This document shows, one piece after another, positions 16,013 to 25,875 of a DNA stretch of 64,000 nt (positions within the stretch are counted from its first letter, which is position 1; each line of letters begins with the position of its first letter). Below the pieces are notes generated by a model that searched no databases, was not told the origin of the DNA, and worked only from the letters and a program-made list of their open reading frames with translations. The stretch covers positions 5,084,001-5,148,000 of the forward strand of contig NZ_CP044549.1 in assembly GCF_009859475.1 (NCBI RefSeq), read 5' to 3'. The DNA is from Hydrogenophaga sp. BPS33 (GTDB lineage Bacteria > Pseudomonadota > Gammaproteobacteria > Burkholderiales > Burkholderiaceae_C). A program made the translations under genes and the position numbers.

Positions 16013-17077
16013 ATGAACACCCCCGCCCTGCCCACCCTGTTCCTGAGCGCCCAGGACGTCGCCACCCTCGTCCACCGCATCGGACTGCCCACAGTCCTCG
16101 AACGCATGGCCGACACGGTCCACGCCGACTATCTGCGCTGGCCCGCCTTCGACAAGTCGGCCCGCGTGGCCCACCACTCGTCCGACGGCGTGATCGAGCT
16201 GATGCCGATCGCTGATGACACCACCTACGCCTTCAAGTACGTCAACGGCCATCCCAGGAACACGCGCGCGGGCCTGCCCACCGTGATGGCCTTCGGTGTG
16301 CTGGCCGACGTGGCCACCGGTGCGCCGGTGCTGCTGAGCGAGCTTACGCTCACCACGGCGTTGCGCACGGCGGCGATGTCGGTCGTGGCCGCGCGCGCGC
16401 TGGCGCGGCCGGACAGCCTCCGCATGGCCCTGATCGGCAACGGCGCGCAGAGCGAGTTCCAGGCCCTGGCCTTCCACCACCTCATGGGCATCGACGAGAT
16501 CCGCCTCTTCGACACCGATGCCGCCGCCACGCGCAAGCTGATGGCCAACCTCGGGCACGAACCCGGCCTGCGCCTGATCGCTTGCGACAGCGTGGCACAG
16601 GCCGTGTGCGGTGCCGACGTGGTGACCACCGTCACCGCCGACAAGACCAACGCCACCATCCTCACACCCGAGATGATCGAGCCCGGCATGCACATCAATG
16701 GCGTGGGCGGCGACTGCCCCGGCAAGACGGAGCTGCATCCGGACGTGCTGCGCAAGGCGTCGGTGTTCGTCGAGTACGAGCCGCAGACCCGCATCGAAGG
16801 CGACTTGCAGCACCTGCCGGCCGACTTCGCCGTGACCGAACTCTGGCAGGTGCTCGCGGGCCAGGCCGCCGGCCGCACCGGCGCGGCCCAGGTCACGCTG
16901 TTCGACTCGGTCGGCTTCGCCTTGGAGGACTATTCGGCGCTGCGCTTCCTGCGCGAAGCGGCGAGCGAACTGGGGCTGGGCCACGCGCTGCCCTTGATCC
17001 CCGCCCTGGCCGACCCGAAGGATTTGTTCGGCCTGCTGCGCCAACGCACGCCGCGTAAGCTCGCCCTGGCCGCCTGA
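16013..17077 (+). CDS. Ornithine cyclodeaminase
   Basis: The protein is 354 residues. Family hallmarks are the NAD-binding stretch MALIGNGAQSEFQALAF, the substrate region KYVNGHPRNTRAGLPTVMAF and GADVVTTVTADKT. It converts L-ornithine to L-proline and ammonia. The start MNTPALPTLFLSAQDV is used; the frame extends further upstream but only into the regulatory region. It is divergent from the Lrp gene. Confidence 0.9.
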   Translation: MNTPALPTLFLSAQDVATLVHRIGLPTVLERMADTVHADYLRWPAFDKSARVAHHSSDGVIELMPIADDTTYAFKYVNGHPRNTRAGLPTVMAFGVLADVATGAPVLLSELTLTTALRTAAMSVVAARALARPDSLRMALIGNGAQSEFQALAFHHLMGIDEIRLFDTDAAATRKLMANLGHEPGLRLIACDSVAQAVCGADVVTTVTADKTNATILTPEMIEPGMHINGVGGDCPGKTELHPDVLRKASVFVEYEPQTRIEGDLQHLPADFAVTELWQVLAGQAAGRTGAAQVTLFDSVGFALEDYSALRFLREAASELGLGHALPLIPALADPKDLFGLLRQRTPRKLALAA

Positions 17078-17101
17078 TACGGCGAGACAGCGCGCTCCGC
17101 C

Positions 17102-18148
17102 TTACGCGTCGAGAAACTCGCGAAACGCCCCGACGACGCGCTCCGCGCTCGATGCATCGACATCCATATGCGTCACGAGCCGCAGGCGGTATTGCCCACT
17201 GACCCACACGCTGCGCTGACGCAAATGGTCGATCAGTTGCGGCGTTTTGTCCGCATGTCCCCCACGCAGCTCCAGGAAGAGCACATTGGTCATCGGTGCT
17301 TCAACGTGCAAACCGTCCAAGCCCGCCAGCCCGGCGTGCAGACGCTGCGCCAGCCGATGGTCTTCGGCCAACCGTGAAACGTGGTGGTCGAGCGCAAAGA
17401 GAGCCGCAGCAGCCAGGACGCCGGTCTGGCGCATCGTCCCGCCCAAGGTACGTCGAAGGCGGCGCGCACGGGCGATGAACGCAGCGCTGCCGCAGAGCGC
17501 ACTGCCCGCGGGCGCACCCAGCCCCTTGCTGAAGCAGACGGCCACGGAATCAAAGTGGCCTGCGATGCGGCGCGCCTGAGCCAGTGGTGTCAGTCCCAGC
17601 GTTTGTGCCTCGTACACCGCCGCATTGAACAGACGGGCGCCGTCCAGGTGGGTCGACAGGCCTTGTTGCGCAGCGAGCGCGCACGCGGCGTCCAGGTACG
17701 GCTCGGGCAGCACCTTGCCACCCAGTGTGTTTTCCAGCGCCAGCAACCGGGACGTGGGGCAATGGTCGCCCGGTGGCTTGACCGCGTCGGCGATGCCGGC
17801 CAACCCGATACGCCCATCGGCCTCGTGCTCCAGCGGCTGGGGCTGCACGCCGCCCAGCATGGCCGCGCCACCGCCTTCCCACCGATAGCAATGCGCCTGC
17901 TGGCCGACGATGTATTCGTCGCCTCGGCCGCAATGTGCCAGGATGGCGCAGAGGTTGGCCTGCGTGCCGGTCGGCATGAACAGCGCCGCCTCGAAACCCA
18001 GGAGCGCCGCCACCTTGTCCTGCAGGGCATTGACAGTGGGGTCCTCCCCGTAGCCGTCGTCGCCCAGTGGCGCGCGCGCCATGGCATCGCGCATGGCGGG
18101 TGTGGGCTGGGTCAACGTGTCGCTGCGGAGGTCGATGATGGGGTTCAT
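17102..18148 (-). CDS. ltaE: Low-specificity L-threonine aldolase
   Basis: The protein is 348 residues, beginning MNPIIDLRSDTLTQPTPAMR, the standard start of fold-type I PLP threonine aldolases. THLDGARLFNAAV gives the PLP-contacting Asp and CFSKGLGAPAGS the Schiff-base Lys. It cleaves L-threonine or L-allo-threonine to glycine and acetaldehyde; related enzymes act on other beta-hydroxy amino acids. Its start overlaps the M20 gene stop (ATGA). Confidence 0.92.
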   Translation of the reverse strand: MNPIIDLRSDTLTQPTPAMRDAMARAPLGDDGYGEDPTVNALQDKVAALLGFEAALFMPTGTQANLCAILAHCGRGDEYIVGQQAHCYRWEGGGAAMLGGVQPQPLEHEADGRIGLAGIADAVKPPGDHCPTSRLLALENTLGGKVLPEPYLDAACALAAQQGLSTHLDGARLFNAAVYEAQTLGLTPLAQARRIAGHFDSVAVCFSKGLGAPAGSALCGSAAFIARARRLRRTLGGTMRQTGVLAAAALFALDHHVSRLAEDHRLAQRLHAGLAGLDGLHVEAPMTNVLFLELRGGHADKTPQLIDHLRQRSVWVSGQYRLRLVTHMDVDASSAERVVGAFREFLDA

Positions 18149-19347
18149 GCGCGCCCCAACCTTCCGCCGAGTTCCTGGTTCACCAGGGACAGCCAGTACG
18201 CGATGCCATAGGGCAGAACCTTGTCGTTGAAGTCGTAGTGCGGCGAGTGCACGTTGCCCCCGCCGTCGCCGTCGTGGCGGCCATTGCCGATGAGCATGTA
18301 GGCACCGGGGCGTTGGTGCAGCATGTAGGCGAAGTCGTCGCCGGCCGTGATGCGCGGCAAGTCGTCCTGCACCGCCTGTGGTCCCACCACGTCGGTGGCG
18401 GCCGACACGGCCGTCAGCGTGGCATCGGGGGTGTTGAACAGCGGAACACACAACCACCAGCAGGTCACCTCTGCGGTCGCGCCTTCGCTCTGTGCGTAGG
18501 TTTCGGCGTGTGCGCGGATGCGCGTCTCCAGCAGCGTTTGCGTCTGCGGATTGAAGGCGCGCATGGTGCCCGCAATGGTGAGTTCGGCAGGCATCACGCT
18601 CAAGGCCTTCGCATCGCCGGCCCCGAGGTGTCCCACGCTCACGACGGCGGACTCCGTCGGCGCCAGGTTGCGGCTGACGATGGACTGCAGACCGAGGATG
18701 AAATGCGCGGCGACGACGCTCAGGTCGTTGCTGCGGTGAGGGCCTTCGCCGCCGTGTCCTCCGGAGCCCTTGAAGACCACGCGAAAGCGCCCAGAAGCGG
18801 CCATCATCTCCTTGGGGCGGGTGCCGAAGCTGCCCACCGGCAGGGCCGGGTAACTGTGCATGCCGAAGATTCGGTCGCAGGGGAAGCGTTCGAACAGTTG
18901 CTCCTGCAGCATGGCCGGCGCACCGCCCAGGGCTTCTTCCGCGGGCTGGAAGATCAGGTGCACCGTACCTTCGAAATCCGGGTTTTCGGCGAGTGCGCGC
19001 GCCGCGCCCAGGAGCATGGCGGTATGGCCGTCGTGGCCGCAGGCGTGCATGCGGCCTGGCACCTTCGAGGCGTGGGCCAGCGCATTGCTTTCGCCGATGG
19101 ACAGAGCGTCCATGTCGGCGCGCAAGCCGATCGACCGCGCACCCGCACGGCGTCCACGCACCGTGCCGACGACCCCGGTGGTGGCAATCCCCTCGGTCAC
19201 CTCGACTCCCCACGAACGCAACTTCTCCGCGATCACCGCGGCGGTGCGCGTTTCTTCGAAACCCAGCTCGGGGTGCGCGTGGATATCGCGCCGGATCGCA
19301 ATGATTTCGTCAAGGCCTTGCTGGGCCACATTCAACAGCGTGCTCAT
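18145..19347 (-). CDS. M20 family amidohydrolase (hippurate hydrolase/aminoacylase-like)
   Basis: The protein is 400 residues. Metal-site motifs are ADMDAL, HACGHDGHTAMLLG and FQPAEEALGG, typical of the M20D group (hippuricase, IAA-amino acid hydrolase). It hydrolyses N-acyl amino acids. It sits between the Bug receptor (10 bp upstream) and ltaE (4-base overlap). Uptake of an N-acylated hydroxy amino acid, deacylation and aldol cleavage is a plausible pathway, but that is inference. Confidence 0.9.
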   Translation of the reverse strand: MSTLLNVAQQGLDEIIAIRRDIHAHPELGFEETRTAAVIAEKLRSWGVEVTEGIATTGVVGTVRGRRAGARSIGLRADMDALSIGESNALAHASKVPGRMHACGHDGHTAMLLGAARALAENPDFEGTVHLIFQPAEEALGGAPAMLQEQLFERFPCDRIFGMHSYPALPVGSFGTRPKEMMAASGRFRVVFKGSGGHGGEGPHRSNDLSVVAAHFILGLQSIVSRNLAPTESAVVSVGHLGAGDAKALSVMPAELTIAGTMRAFNPQTQTLLETRIRAHAETYAQSEGATAEVTCWWLCVPLFNTPDATLTAVSAATDVVGPQAVQDDLPRITAGDDFAYMLHQRPGAYMLIGNGRHDGDGGGNVHSPHYDFNDKVLPYGIAYWLSLVNQELGGRLGRA

Positions 19348-19357
19348 CGTGTGGCTC

Positions 19358-20338
19358 TCAGTCCTTGCTCAACTTCATCTTCGACACCGTCTCGCGCATC
19401 TGCGCGCGGTCCTCCGCCACCTTGGCGGAGAAACCGGCTTGCTCGGCGCGCGCGGCGGGCGACAGGCTCGCGCGCTGGAGCTGGCTGCGCACGCCCTCGT
19501 CGGCCAGCAGCGCCGTCAACGCGGCGTTCAGCCGGGTGGCCACGTCCGAGGGGGTGTTCACGGGCACAAAGAGCCCGATCCAGACGTTTTGCTGAAGGTC
19601 TTTCAGGTACTGGCCTTCGTTCAAGGTCGGGACCCGCTTGAGGCTTTCATCGCGCCGCAGACTCGTGGTGCCGAAAGCCCGCAAACGGCCTGCCTCGATG
19701 TGGTCGGCCGCGGCCGCGGGCGTCACGATGGCGAGGTCGACCTGACCGCCCAGCACGTCGCTGATCAGCGAGGAGCCACCCCGGTAGGGCACGTGCAGCA
19801 TCGATGCGCCGGTCCTGGCCTGGACCATCTCCATGATGACGTGCTGCATGGAGCCGATGCCGGAGGTGGCGTAGGTGAGCTTGCCCGGGTTGCTGCGCGC
19901 GTACTCGACCAGCTCGTCGGTGTTGCGCGCGGGAATGTCCTTGCGCCCCACCAGCACCAGCGACGACTCGCCCACCTTGCCCACCGGCACCAGGTCGTCC
20001 ACCTTGTAGGGCACGGTGCGGTTCACCAGCGGCACGACCACGACTTCGTTCACCGTGCCCAGCAGCACCGTATAGCCGTCCGCCGGCGCGCGCGCCAGGC
20101 GCGCCGCGCCAAGACCGCCACCGGCGCCGCCCACGTTTTCCACGACCACGGGCTGTCCGAGCTGGTTGCCCAACGGCACGTTGATCACACGGGCGATCAC
20201 ATCGGCCGAACCGCCCGCGGGAAAGGGCACGATCAGCGTCACGGGCTTGCTCGGATAGGGCGCGGGCGTGGCGGCCTGGCTGCTCGCCGCGGCCAGGCCC
20301 AGCAGCGCGAGAAAAATGGCGAGTCGGACTCGGTTCAT
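19358..20338 (-). CDS. Bug-type tripartite tricarboxylate (TTT) substrate-binding receptor
   Basis: The protein is 326 residues with a Sec signal peptide (MNRVRLAIFLALLGLAAASS). The mature protein begins YPSKPVTLIVPFPAGGSADV, the Bug hallmark. VENVGGAGGGLGA and SLSPAARAEQ follow. It is a periplasmic receptor for a carboxylate-type ligand. No TctA/TctB membrane partners are in the window. It is the first gene of the Bug/M20/ltaE unit. Confidence 0.92.
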   Translation of the reverse strand: MNRVRLAIFLALLGLAAASSQAATPAPYPSKPVTLIVPFPAGGSADVIARVINVPLGNQLGQPVVVENVGGAGGGLGAARLARAPADGYTVLLGTVNEVVVVPLVNRTVPYKVDDLVPVGKVGESSLVLVGRKDIPARNTDELVEYARSNPGKLTYATSGIGSMQHVIMEMVQARTGASMLHVPYRGGSSLISDVLGGQVDLAIVTPAAAADHIEAGRLRAFGTTSLRRDESLKRVPTLNEGQYLKDLQQNVWIGLFVPVNTPSDVATRLNAALTALLADEGVRSQLQRASLSPAARAEQAGFSAKVAEDRAQMRETVSKMKLSKD

Positions 20339-20420
20339 GAAGAAGGCACTCCAGATGTTTGCGAGGAGCCGATTCTTTGGCCGCGACCGATGAAGAACAA
20401 ATGAAAACGCGCCATCAGCT

Positions 20421-20442
20421 ATGTGCTTCTCTTATGGCACAT
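20421..20442. promoter_or_regulatory. Candidate LysR operator upstream of the Bug operon
   Basis: ATGTGC-N10-GCACAT is a perfect inverted repeat between the LysR stop (20461) and the Bug start (20338). It has the same 22-bp architecture as the repeat at 892-913. It most likely binds the LysR protein encoded next to it. Confidence 0.45.
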
Positions 20443-20460
20443 GCAACGGCGCCGCACGCG

Positions 20461-21405
20461 CTACGCGTGCTGTTTGGCGTAGCGGCGCAGAAACTCCAGA
20501 AAGGTACGGGCGGCCGGGCCCAGGTCTTCGCCGGCATGGAGAACACCCAGCGGCGCATAGGGCATGGGCTCCTGCACCGGCAGGATCACAAGCAGACCGA
20601 GGTCCACCTGCTGGCGCACCACGCTGTAGGGCGCCAGCATCAGCAGGTGTTCGCTGCGCAGCTGTGTCAGTGTCATGCTCGGCGAGCGCGTGCGCAGCCT
20701 GGCGAATCGCGCCACGATGCCGTGCGCCACCATCATCTCCTCCAGCACGCGAATGGCATTGGTGGACGACGGCAGGAGCAGCCAGGTCTCCTGGAGCACC
20801 TTGGGCAGGCGCAGGCCGCGCCGCCCCACCAGCGGATGCGCGGGTCCCGCGACCACCACCAACCGGTCCTGCATCAGTTCGGCGTAGTCCCAGCCCTCGG
20901 GAATGACGTCTGGTTGTCGGCACAGCAACATGTCCACTTCGCGGTGGGCCATGAGCGCGCTCTGGCCACCCGTGCCGTCTACTTCCTGCAGGTCGATCAG
21001 GATGTCCGGCTTGGCGCGGCTGAAGACCGGAGAGGCGCGCACGAGCAAGCCGCTGATGGCGCCATGGATGGCGCCCACACGCACCACGCTGTGCGCATTC
21101 AAGTGGCGGTGCGCCACGAACTCGGCGCCCCCTTCCAGCGCCGTCAGGGCACGCCTGACGAAAGGCAGCAGCTCGCGCGCCATGTCGGTGGTACGCATGC
21201 CACGCGCGTGGCGGTGGAACAGATCGCACTCCAGCAACTGCTCCAGGTCGGCGATGAGGTGCGTGACCGCGGGCTGCGTCATGCCGATGGCCGTGGCAGC
21301 GCGGCTTGCGCTGCTGAACTCCGCCACCGCGGCGAACGCCTGCAGATGACGGAACCGGGCGCCGGCCATGAGGCGCGCAAAAAGAACAGAAGGAGAGGAA
21401 ACCAT
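20461..21405 (-). CDS. LysR family transcriptional regulator of the Bug/M20/ltaE operon
   Basis: The protein is 314 residues. The helix-turn-helix is FSSASRAATAIGMTQPAVTH followed by LIADLEQLLE. The effector domain has LVVVAGPAHPLVGRRG. It lies upstream of and in the same direction as the Bug operon and is divergent from the porin, so it may control both. The start could be the internal MAGARF at 21369. In the 112-bp gap to the porin, TCTCAAT occurs twice (near 21449 and 21466). Confidence 0.88.
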   Translation of the reverse strand: MVSSPSVLFARLMAGARFRHLQAFAAVAEFSSASRAATAIGMTQPAVTHLIADLEQLLECDLFHRHARGMRTTDMARELLPFVRRALTALEGGAEFVAHRHLNAHSVVRVGAIHGAISGLLVRASPVFSRAKPDILIDLQEVDGTGGQSALMAHREVDMLLCRQPDVIPEGWDYAELMQDRLVVVAGPAHPLVGRRGLRLPKVLQETWLLLPSSTNAIRVLEEMMVAHGIVARFARLRTRSPSMTLTQLRSEHLLMLAPYSVVRQQVDLGLLVILPVQEPMPYAPLGVLHAGEDLGPAARTFLEFLRRYAKQHA

Positions 21406-21529
21406 TGGTGGATTGTGGACAGAGCCATAAACAGGAGCAATAGCTCACGTCTCAATCTTATTTGTTCTCAATAGGTCTGTTGCCGAAGATGACCAGCGTT
21501 CGTCCACCCACAAACCCATGGCACTTCTC

Positions 21530-22555
21530 ATGAAAAAGACCCTGTCCACATTCGCTGTATCGGCCACCTTCTGCGCGGCGGCCGCCGCGCAATCTTCCGT
21601 CACCCTGTTCGGCGTTGTCGACCTGAACCTGCGAGCGGTCGACAACGCAAGGGCAGGCAGTCTGACCACGGTCAGCTCCAGCGGCATGGGCAGCAGCGTG
21701 CTCGGCTTTCGCGGCACGGAGGACCTCGGTGGTGGCCTGCAAGCCAGTTTCTGGATCGAGACCGGGTTCTTCCCGGACACCGGGGCGTCCGCATCGGCAA
21801 CCAAGTTCTGGAACCGCCGCACCACCCTGGGACTGAAAAGCACGCGCTGGGGCGAACTCCGAATGGGCCGGGACTACACCGCCACCTTCTGGAACATGCC
21901 GACCTACGACCCGTTCTCCACCAACGGGGTGGGCGCCAGCTTCAACATCTTGCCAACGCCCAACATCGTGCCGGTGGCTACCCTTACCCGCGCCGACAAC
22001 ATGCTCGCCTACTACCTGCCCGGCAACCTGGGCGGCGTCGACGGCATGTTGCAGTACGCGTTCGGTGAGGGCGACGATGACAACAAGTACGCTGGCGGGC
22101 GCCTGGGCTACGCCGCAGGGCCGTTGAGCACGGCCATTGCCTACGGCAAGACCTGGACCAGGACAAGCACACATGTGCACCTGACCGACTGGGGCGCGTC
22201 GTGGAAGTTCAGCGCCGCGACCCTGATGGGGCAGATCATCCACGTCCGGTATGGCCGCTACGCACGCACCAACTACCTCGTCGGCGCCACCATCCCGGTG
22301 GGCGCGAACGCCATTCGCGTGTCCTACCTCACGAGCCGGTTCAAAGGGCCGACCGCGATCGCGGACGACGCCCAGCAATTCGCGATCGGCTATGTCCACA
22401 ACCTGTCCAGGCGCACGGTGCTCTACACCACCGCCTCGGTCCTGAGCAATGGCCGCAATGGCCGCTTCGTATTGCCCAGCGGCCCGGCGGTGACTGCGGC
22501 CCACAATGGGCTGCAGTCGAAGGGAGTGGAGTTCGGGATGCGCCACACGTTCTGA
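21530..22555 (+). CDS. Gram-negative general porin
   Basis: About 341 residues from the ATG at 21530 (MKKTLSTFAVSATFCAAAAA); an in-frame ATG at 21518 adds four residues. A signal peptide precedes QSSVTLFGVVDLNLRAVDN, the first beta strand of the betaproteobacterial OmpC-like porin. The constriction-loop region and the C-terminal Phe (GMRHTF) are present. Outer-membrane trimeric channel. Its position opposite LysR and near the Bug operon suggests joint uptake of one substrate. Confidence 0.9.
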   Translation: MKKTLSTFAVSATFCAAAAAQSSVTLFGVVDLNLRAVDNARAGSLTTVSSSGMGSSVLGFRGTEDLGGGLQASFWIETGFFPDTGASASATKFWNRRTTLGLKSTRWGELRMGRDYTATFWNMPTYDPFSTNGVGASFNILPTPNIVPVATLTRADNMLAYYLPGNLGGVDGMLQYAFGEGDDDNKYAGGRLGYAAGPLSTAIAYGKTWTRTSTHVHLTDWGASWKFSAATLMGQIIHVRYGRYARTNYLVGATIPVGANAIRVSYLTSRFKGPTAIADDAQQFAIGYVHNLSRRTVLYTTASVLSNGRNGRFVLPSGPAVTAAHNGLQSKGVEFGMRHTF

Positions 22556-22747
22556 TGTGAACAGACCCCAACAGGCGATCGGTTGAATCCAGCGGCGCGC
22601 TGGGTGCGTATCCAGTTCGCCATGACACGGCCCCGACCTCCCAGCCGCCCCTGCGCACCCAGCCCGGCGCACCCGCGTCCACGGCCCACCCTGGTCTGGA
22701 GCCGAGCGGATAACCCCACGCCAGCTCGGGCACGTCACAATGCGCGC

Positions 22748-23320
22748 ATGAGTGACCACCCCGACGATGCCCTCATCGCCCTGATCGACCGCGTGGCCCT
22801 GCGCGACGAGAAAGCCCTGAAAGCCCTCTACGACGCGGTGTCGTCCAAGCTCTACGGCTTGTCGCTGCGCGTGGTGGGCAAGCCCGAATGGGCCGAAGAC
22901 GTGCTCCAGGAAACCTTTCTGCAGATCTGGCGCTCGGCCGGCGACTACCGCGCCAGCCTGAGCCCGCCAATGGCCTGGCTGGGCTTGATCGTGCGCAGCC
23001 GTTCGCTGGACTTTCTGCGCCGGCGCAGCGCCGAGCGCACCCACCTCACCGACGAGATCGACGAGGCGATGGCCGACACGATGGCCGGCGACGCGCCCAA
23101 CCCCATGGACGTGAGCTTGGCCAGCCAGCAAGCCTGGGCGCTGCACCAGTGCCTGGGGCGGCTGGAGAGCCGCCAGCGCGAGGTGGTCAGCCTGGCCTAC
23201 CTGCGCGACCTGAGCCATGGCGAACTGGCCTCGCAGCTCAAGCTGCCGCTGGGTACCGTCAAGACCTGGATCCGCCGCGGGCTGGACCAGCTTCGCACCT
23301 GCATGGCGCACTTTGCGTGA
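22748..23320 (+). CDS. ECF sigma factor (SigK-like)
   Basis: The protein is 190 residues. Region 2 is recognisable from LYDAVSSKLYGLSLRVVG and WAEDVLQETFLQIWR, and region 4 from LKLPLGTVKTWIRRGL. It is followed after 13 bases by its anti-sigma factor. The 192 bp between the porin and this gene carry no feature I can support. Target promoters are unknown. Confidence 0.92.
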   Translation: MSDHPDDALIALIDRVALRDEKALKALYDAVSSKLYGLSLRVVGKPEWAEDVLQETFLQIWRSAGDYRASLSPPMAWLGLIVRSRSLDFLRRRSAERTHLTDEIDEAMADTMAGDAPNPMDVSLASQQAWALHQCLGRLESRQREVVSLAYLRDLSHGELASQLKLPLGTVKTWIRRGLDQLRTCMAHFA

Positions 23321-23333
23321 GGACGGCCGCGCC

Positions 23334-24113
23334 ATGAACCTCATCCAACACCCCGAACTGCTCGATCGACTCGCCGCCGCCCACGCGCTGGGCACGCTGC
23401 GCGGTGGCGCGCGCCGCCGCTTCGAAGCCATGGCGCGCGAACAGGCGCCCGTGCGCGCCGCTGCCCTGGTGTGGCAAAGCCGCGTTGCCAGCATGAACGA
23501 ATTGCAGGCACCCGCCGAGCCGGCCCCTGCGGTCTGGACACGCATTGAAAACCTGGTGCACGCCGACCAACAGCAACAGGCCATGGCCAGCGCGCGCTCG
23601 CGGCCGGCTCCGCCGCGCAGCGGTGGCTGGTTGCGCAGCCTGGCGCTGTGGCGCGGCGCCACCGCGGCCGGTGCCCTGGCCACGGTGCTGGCGGTGGTCA
23701 CCGCCGTGGGCCTGCGCGACAACCTGGGCGCGCGGATCGGCGAGCTGCAGGCCCAGCTGGACACGGCGCCGCAAGTGCAATACGTTGCCGTGCTGCACGA
23801 CGACAATGCCCGCGCGTCCATGCTGGTCACCTTCGACCCGAAACACAACCAGCTGACATTGCAGCGCGTGAGCGGCTTTCAGGAAGCGAGCGACAAGTCG
23901 CTGCAGCTCTGGGCGCTGCCCCCTTCGGGCGGCCCGCGTTCACTGGGCGTGCTGAGCCACGAACGGCTGCTGCAGCTCACGGCGGGCGAAGGCGATGTGC
24001 ACGAAGTGCCCACGCTCGCCGTCACCCTGGAACCCAAGGGCGGCGTACCGGTCGGCAGCGGCCCCACCGGGCCTGTGCTGTTCAAGGGCGCACTGATTCA
24101 GAAAATGCTCTGA
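23334..24113 (+). CDS. Anti-sigma-K factor RskA-like membrane protein
   Basis: The protein is 259 residues. It has an N-terminal cytoplasmic anti-sigma region (ALGTLRGGARRRFEAMAREQ), one membrane helix (GATAAGALATVLAVVTAVGL, about residues 110-128) and the periplasmic RskA domain with KSLQLWALPPSGGPRSLGVL and VTLEPKGGVP. It binds and silences the upstream sigma factor until an envelope signal arrives. It lacks the zinc-binding HxxxCxxC motif of the ZAS class. Confidence 0.9.
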   Translation: MNLIQHPELLDRLAAAHALGTLRGGARRRFEAMAREQAPVRAAALVWQSRVASMNELQAPAEPAPAVWTRIENLVHADQQQQAMASARSRPAPPRSGGWLRSLALWRGATAAGALATVLAVVTAVGLRDNLGARIGELQAQLDTAPQVQYVAVLHDDNARASMLVTFDPKHNQLTLQRVSGFQEASDKSLQLWALPPSGGPRSLGVLSHERLLQLTAGEGDVHEVPTLAVTLEPKGGVPVGSGPTGPVLFKGALIQKML

Positions 24114-24139
24114 CGCCCCCAGCCCGTGCGGCGTGGCGG

Positions 24140-24991
24140 CTACTGCCGCGCCGTGCGCACGTTGGCCGGTGGCGATTGCGGGTGGCTGCTGCGCCAGGGG
24201 TTGATGTCGAGCCCGCCACGGCGCGTGTAGCGCGCATACACGGTGAGCTTGGCGGGCTTGCAGCGCTGCCAGATGTCCATGTAGATGCGTTCGACGCATT
24301 GCTCGTGGAATTCGTTGTGGTTGCGAAAACTCACGATGTACCGCAGCAGGCCGGCCTGGTCGATCTGCGGGCCGCTGTACGCGATCTGCACGCTGCCCCA
24401 GTCGGGCTGGCCGGTCACCAGGCAGTTGCTCTTGAGCAGGTGGCTCACCAAGGTCTCGGTCACCGGCTTCTCGTTCAGCGCGGCGCCCAGCAGCTCGGGC
24501 GCGGGCTGGTATTGCGAGCACTCCACATCGAGCCGGTCCAGCAGGAGGCCGCTGAGTTCGTGCATTGGCTCGCGGTCGAACTGCTCGGGCAGCAACAGCT
24601 TCACGCCCGCACCGGCCTGCACCGGGCCACCGTGCCAGATGGCGGCGCTCACGTCGTGGCGGATGGCGTCGCGCACCGCGTCGGCGCTGGAGAAACGGGT
24701 GTTGTTGAAGCTGTTGAGGTAGAGCTTGAACGACTTGCTCTCCACGATGTGCGTGCTCTCGCAGGGCACGGTGATGTGGGCCAGCGCCACCATCGGCTTG
24801 CCGCGCGTGTTGAGCCAGCTCAGTTCGAACGCGGTCCAGAGATCGGCACCGAGAAAGGGCACGCTGCCCTGGATGCCGATCTCGCGCCGCTTGGTCTCTC
24901 GCGGCAGTGGGAAGAGCAGCGAAGCGTCGTACTGATCGACGTAGGCCGAGGTCTTGCCGAGCTGCGATTGTTCGGGCGTGTGGGCATCCAT
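24140..24991 (-). CDS. queF: NADPH-dependent 7-cyano-7-deazaguanine reductase
   Basis: The protein is 283 residues, the long bimodular QueF type. [13 protein letters not shown] is the QueF NADPH/substrate motif and [13 protein letters not shown] contains the catalytic Cys. It reduces preQ0 to preQ1 in queuosine biosynthesis. The start [15 protein letters not shown] at 24991 overlaps the oxygenase stop by one base; the longer frame to 25033 is rejected. It is the last gene of the yaaA unit. Confidence 0.94.
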   Translation of the reverse strand: MDAHTPEQSQLGKTSAYVDQYDASLLFPLPRETKRREIGIQGSVPFLGADLWTAFELSWLNTRGKPMVALAHITVPCESTHIVESKSFKLYLNSFNNTRFSSADAVRDAIRHDVSAAIWHGGPVQAGAGVKLLLPEQFDREPMHELSGLLLDRLDVECSQYQPAPELLGAALNEKPVTETLVSHLLKSNCLVTGQPDWGSVQIAYSGPQIDQAGLLRYIVSFRNHNEFHEQCVERIYMDIWQRCKPAKLTVYARYTRRGGLDINPWRSSHPQSPPANVRTARQ

Positions 24992-25875
24992 CAGACGAAC
25001 TCTCTTTCGCGCAGCCACTTGGTCGCGATCCATTTTTCACCCTCGATCACGGGCGCCCCGCCATGCAAGGTTCTGGTGGAGGGATAGGGCCGGTCGTAGC
25101 TGAAGAACACCGCGTTGCCGCGCACCGGCGCCACTTCCAGGCCCACGTCGGGGAAGGTGGTGCCGCCACCGCGCGTGGGTTCGTTGAGGTACATCACCAG
25201 GGTGGCCACGCGTTGTCCGCCACGGCGCAGGATGGTGGGCGTGCCCGGCTCGCTGGGATCGAAGTAGTCGTAGTGCGGTTTGTACTCCGCGCCCGGCTTG
25301 TAGTTGAGCACCTGGAAGCCTTCGCCGTTTTCCAGCGGCCAGTTGAGCAGCCGTGCGATGCGCGCTTCCACGAGCGCTACCTCGGGCGTTTCGCCGCGCG
25401 CGAAAAACATGCCGCTGCTGGTGCGGTCCTCGTTCTCCTCTTCGCCGCCGGTCTTGGTCTGCACCGTGAGCGAGCGCGCCAGGCGCGGGCGCGCGGATTC
25501 GATCAAGGCCTCGCACTCTTCGACGCTCAACAGGTTGCCCAGCACGACCACACGCGGATTGTTCAACGTGACGACCACGTCGACCATGCGGTCGCCCGCG
25601 TCGAGCTGGCGCGGTGATTCGCTCAGCGCGAAATCGGGCACCGGCACACCGACCGATGGGTCCTGGGTCTGCGCCTGCGCCACGGCTTGCGCCTGCGCCA
25701 TGGCGGCCGGGTTGTCGCGCAGGTGTTCGCGCAAGGTGGATTCCATCGCGTTCACCGCCACGGCCTCGTTCCATCCCGAGGCCACCATGGACGCGAGCAC
25801 CGCCTCGGGTTGGAAGCCGGCCGAGGCCTGCTCGATGATCCAGCGGCGCAGTTCGGGGGTGATCTTCTGGCTCAT
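24991..25875 (-). CDS. 2OG-Fe(II) oxygenase, prolyl 4-hydroxylase-like
   Basis: The protein is 294 residues. A helical N-terminal region (about 1-65) precedes the P4Hc catalytic domain. The iron triad is HYD in [10 protein letters not shown] and the distal His in STRTLHGG. The 2OG-binding basic residue is in [10 protein letters not shown]. Substrate unknown; bacterial relatives hydroxylate proline in elongation factor Tu. Overlaps yaaA by four bases (ATGA) and queF by one. Confidence 0.9.
   Translation of the reverse strand: MSQKITPELRRWIIEQASAGFQPEAVLASMVASGWNEAVAVNAMESTLREHLRDNPAAMAQAQAVAQAQTQDPSVGVPVPDFALSESPRQLDAGDRMVDVVVTLNNPRVVVLGNLLSVEECEALIESARPRLARSLTVQTKTGGEEENEDRTSSGMFFARGETPEVALVEARIARLLNWPLENGEGFQVLNYKPGAEYKPHYDYFDPSEPGTPTILRRGGQRVATLVMYLNEPTRGGGTTFPDVGLEVAPVRGNAVFFSYDRPYPSTRTLHGGAPVIEGEKWIATKWLREREFV

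Noticed and set aside
21458..23848. 796-residue minus-strand frame over the porin and sigma genes
   Set aside because: Low-complexity composition and no domain; the plus-strand porin, sigma and anti-sigma genes are clear.
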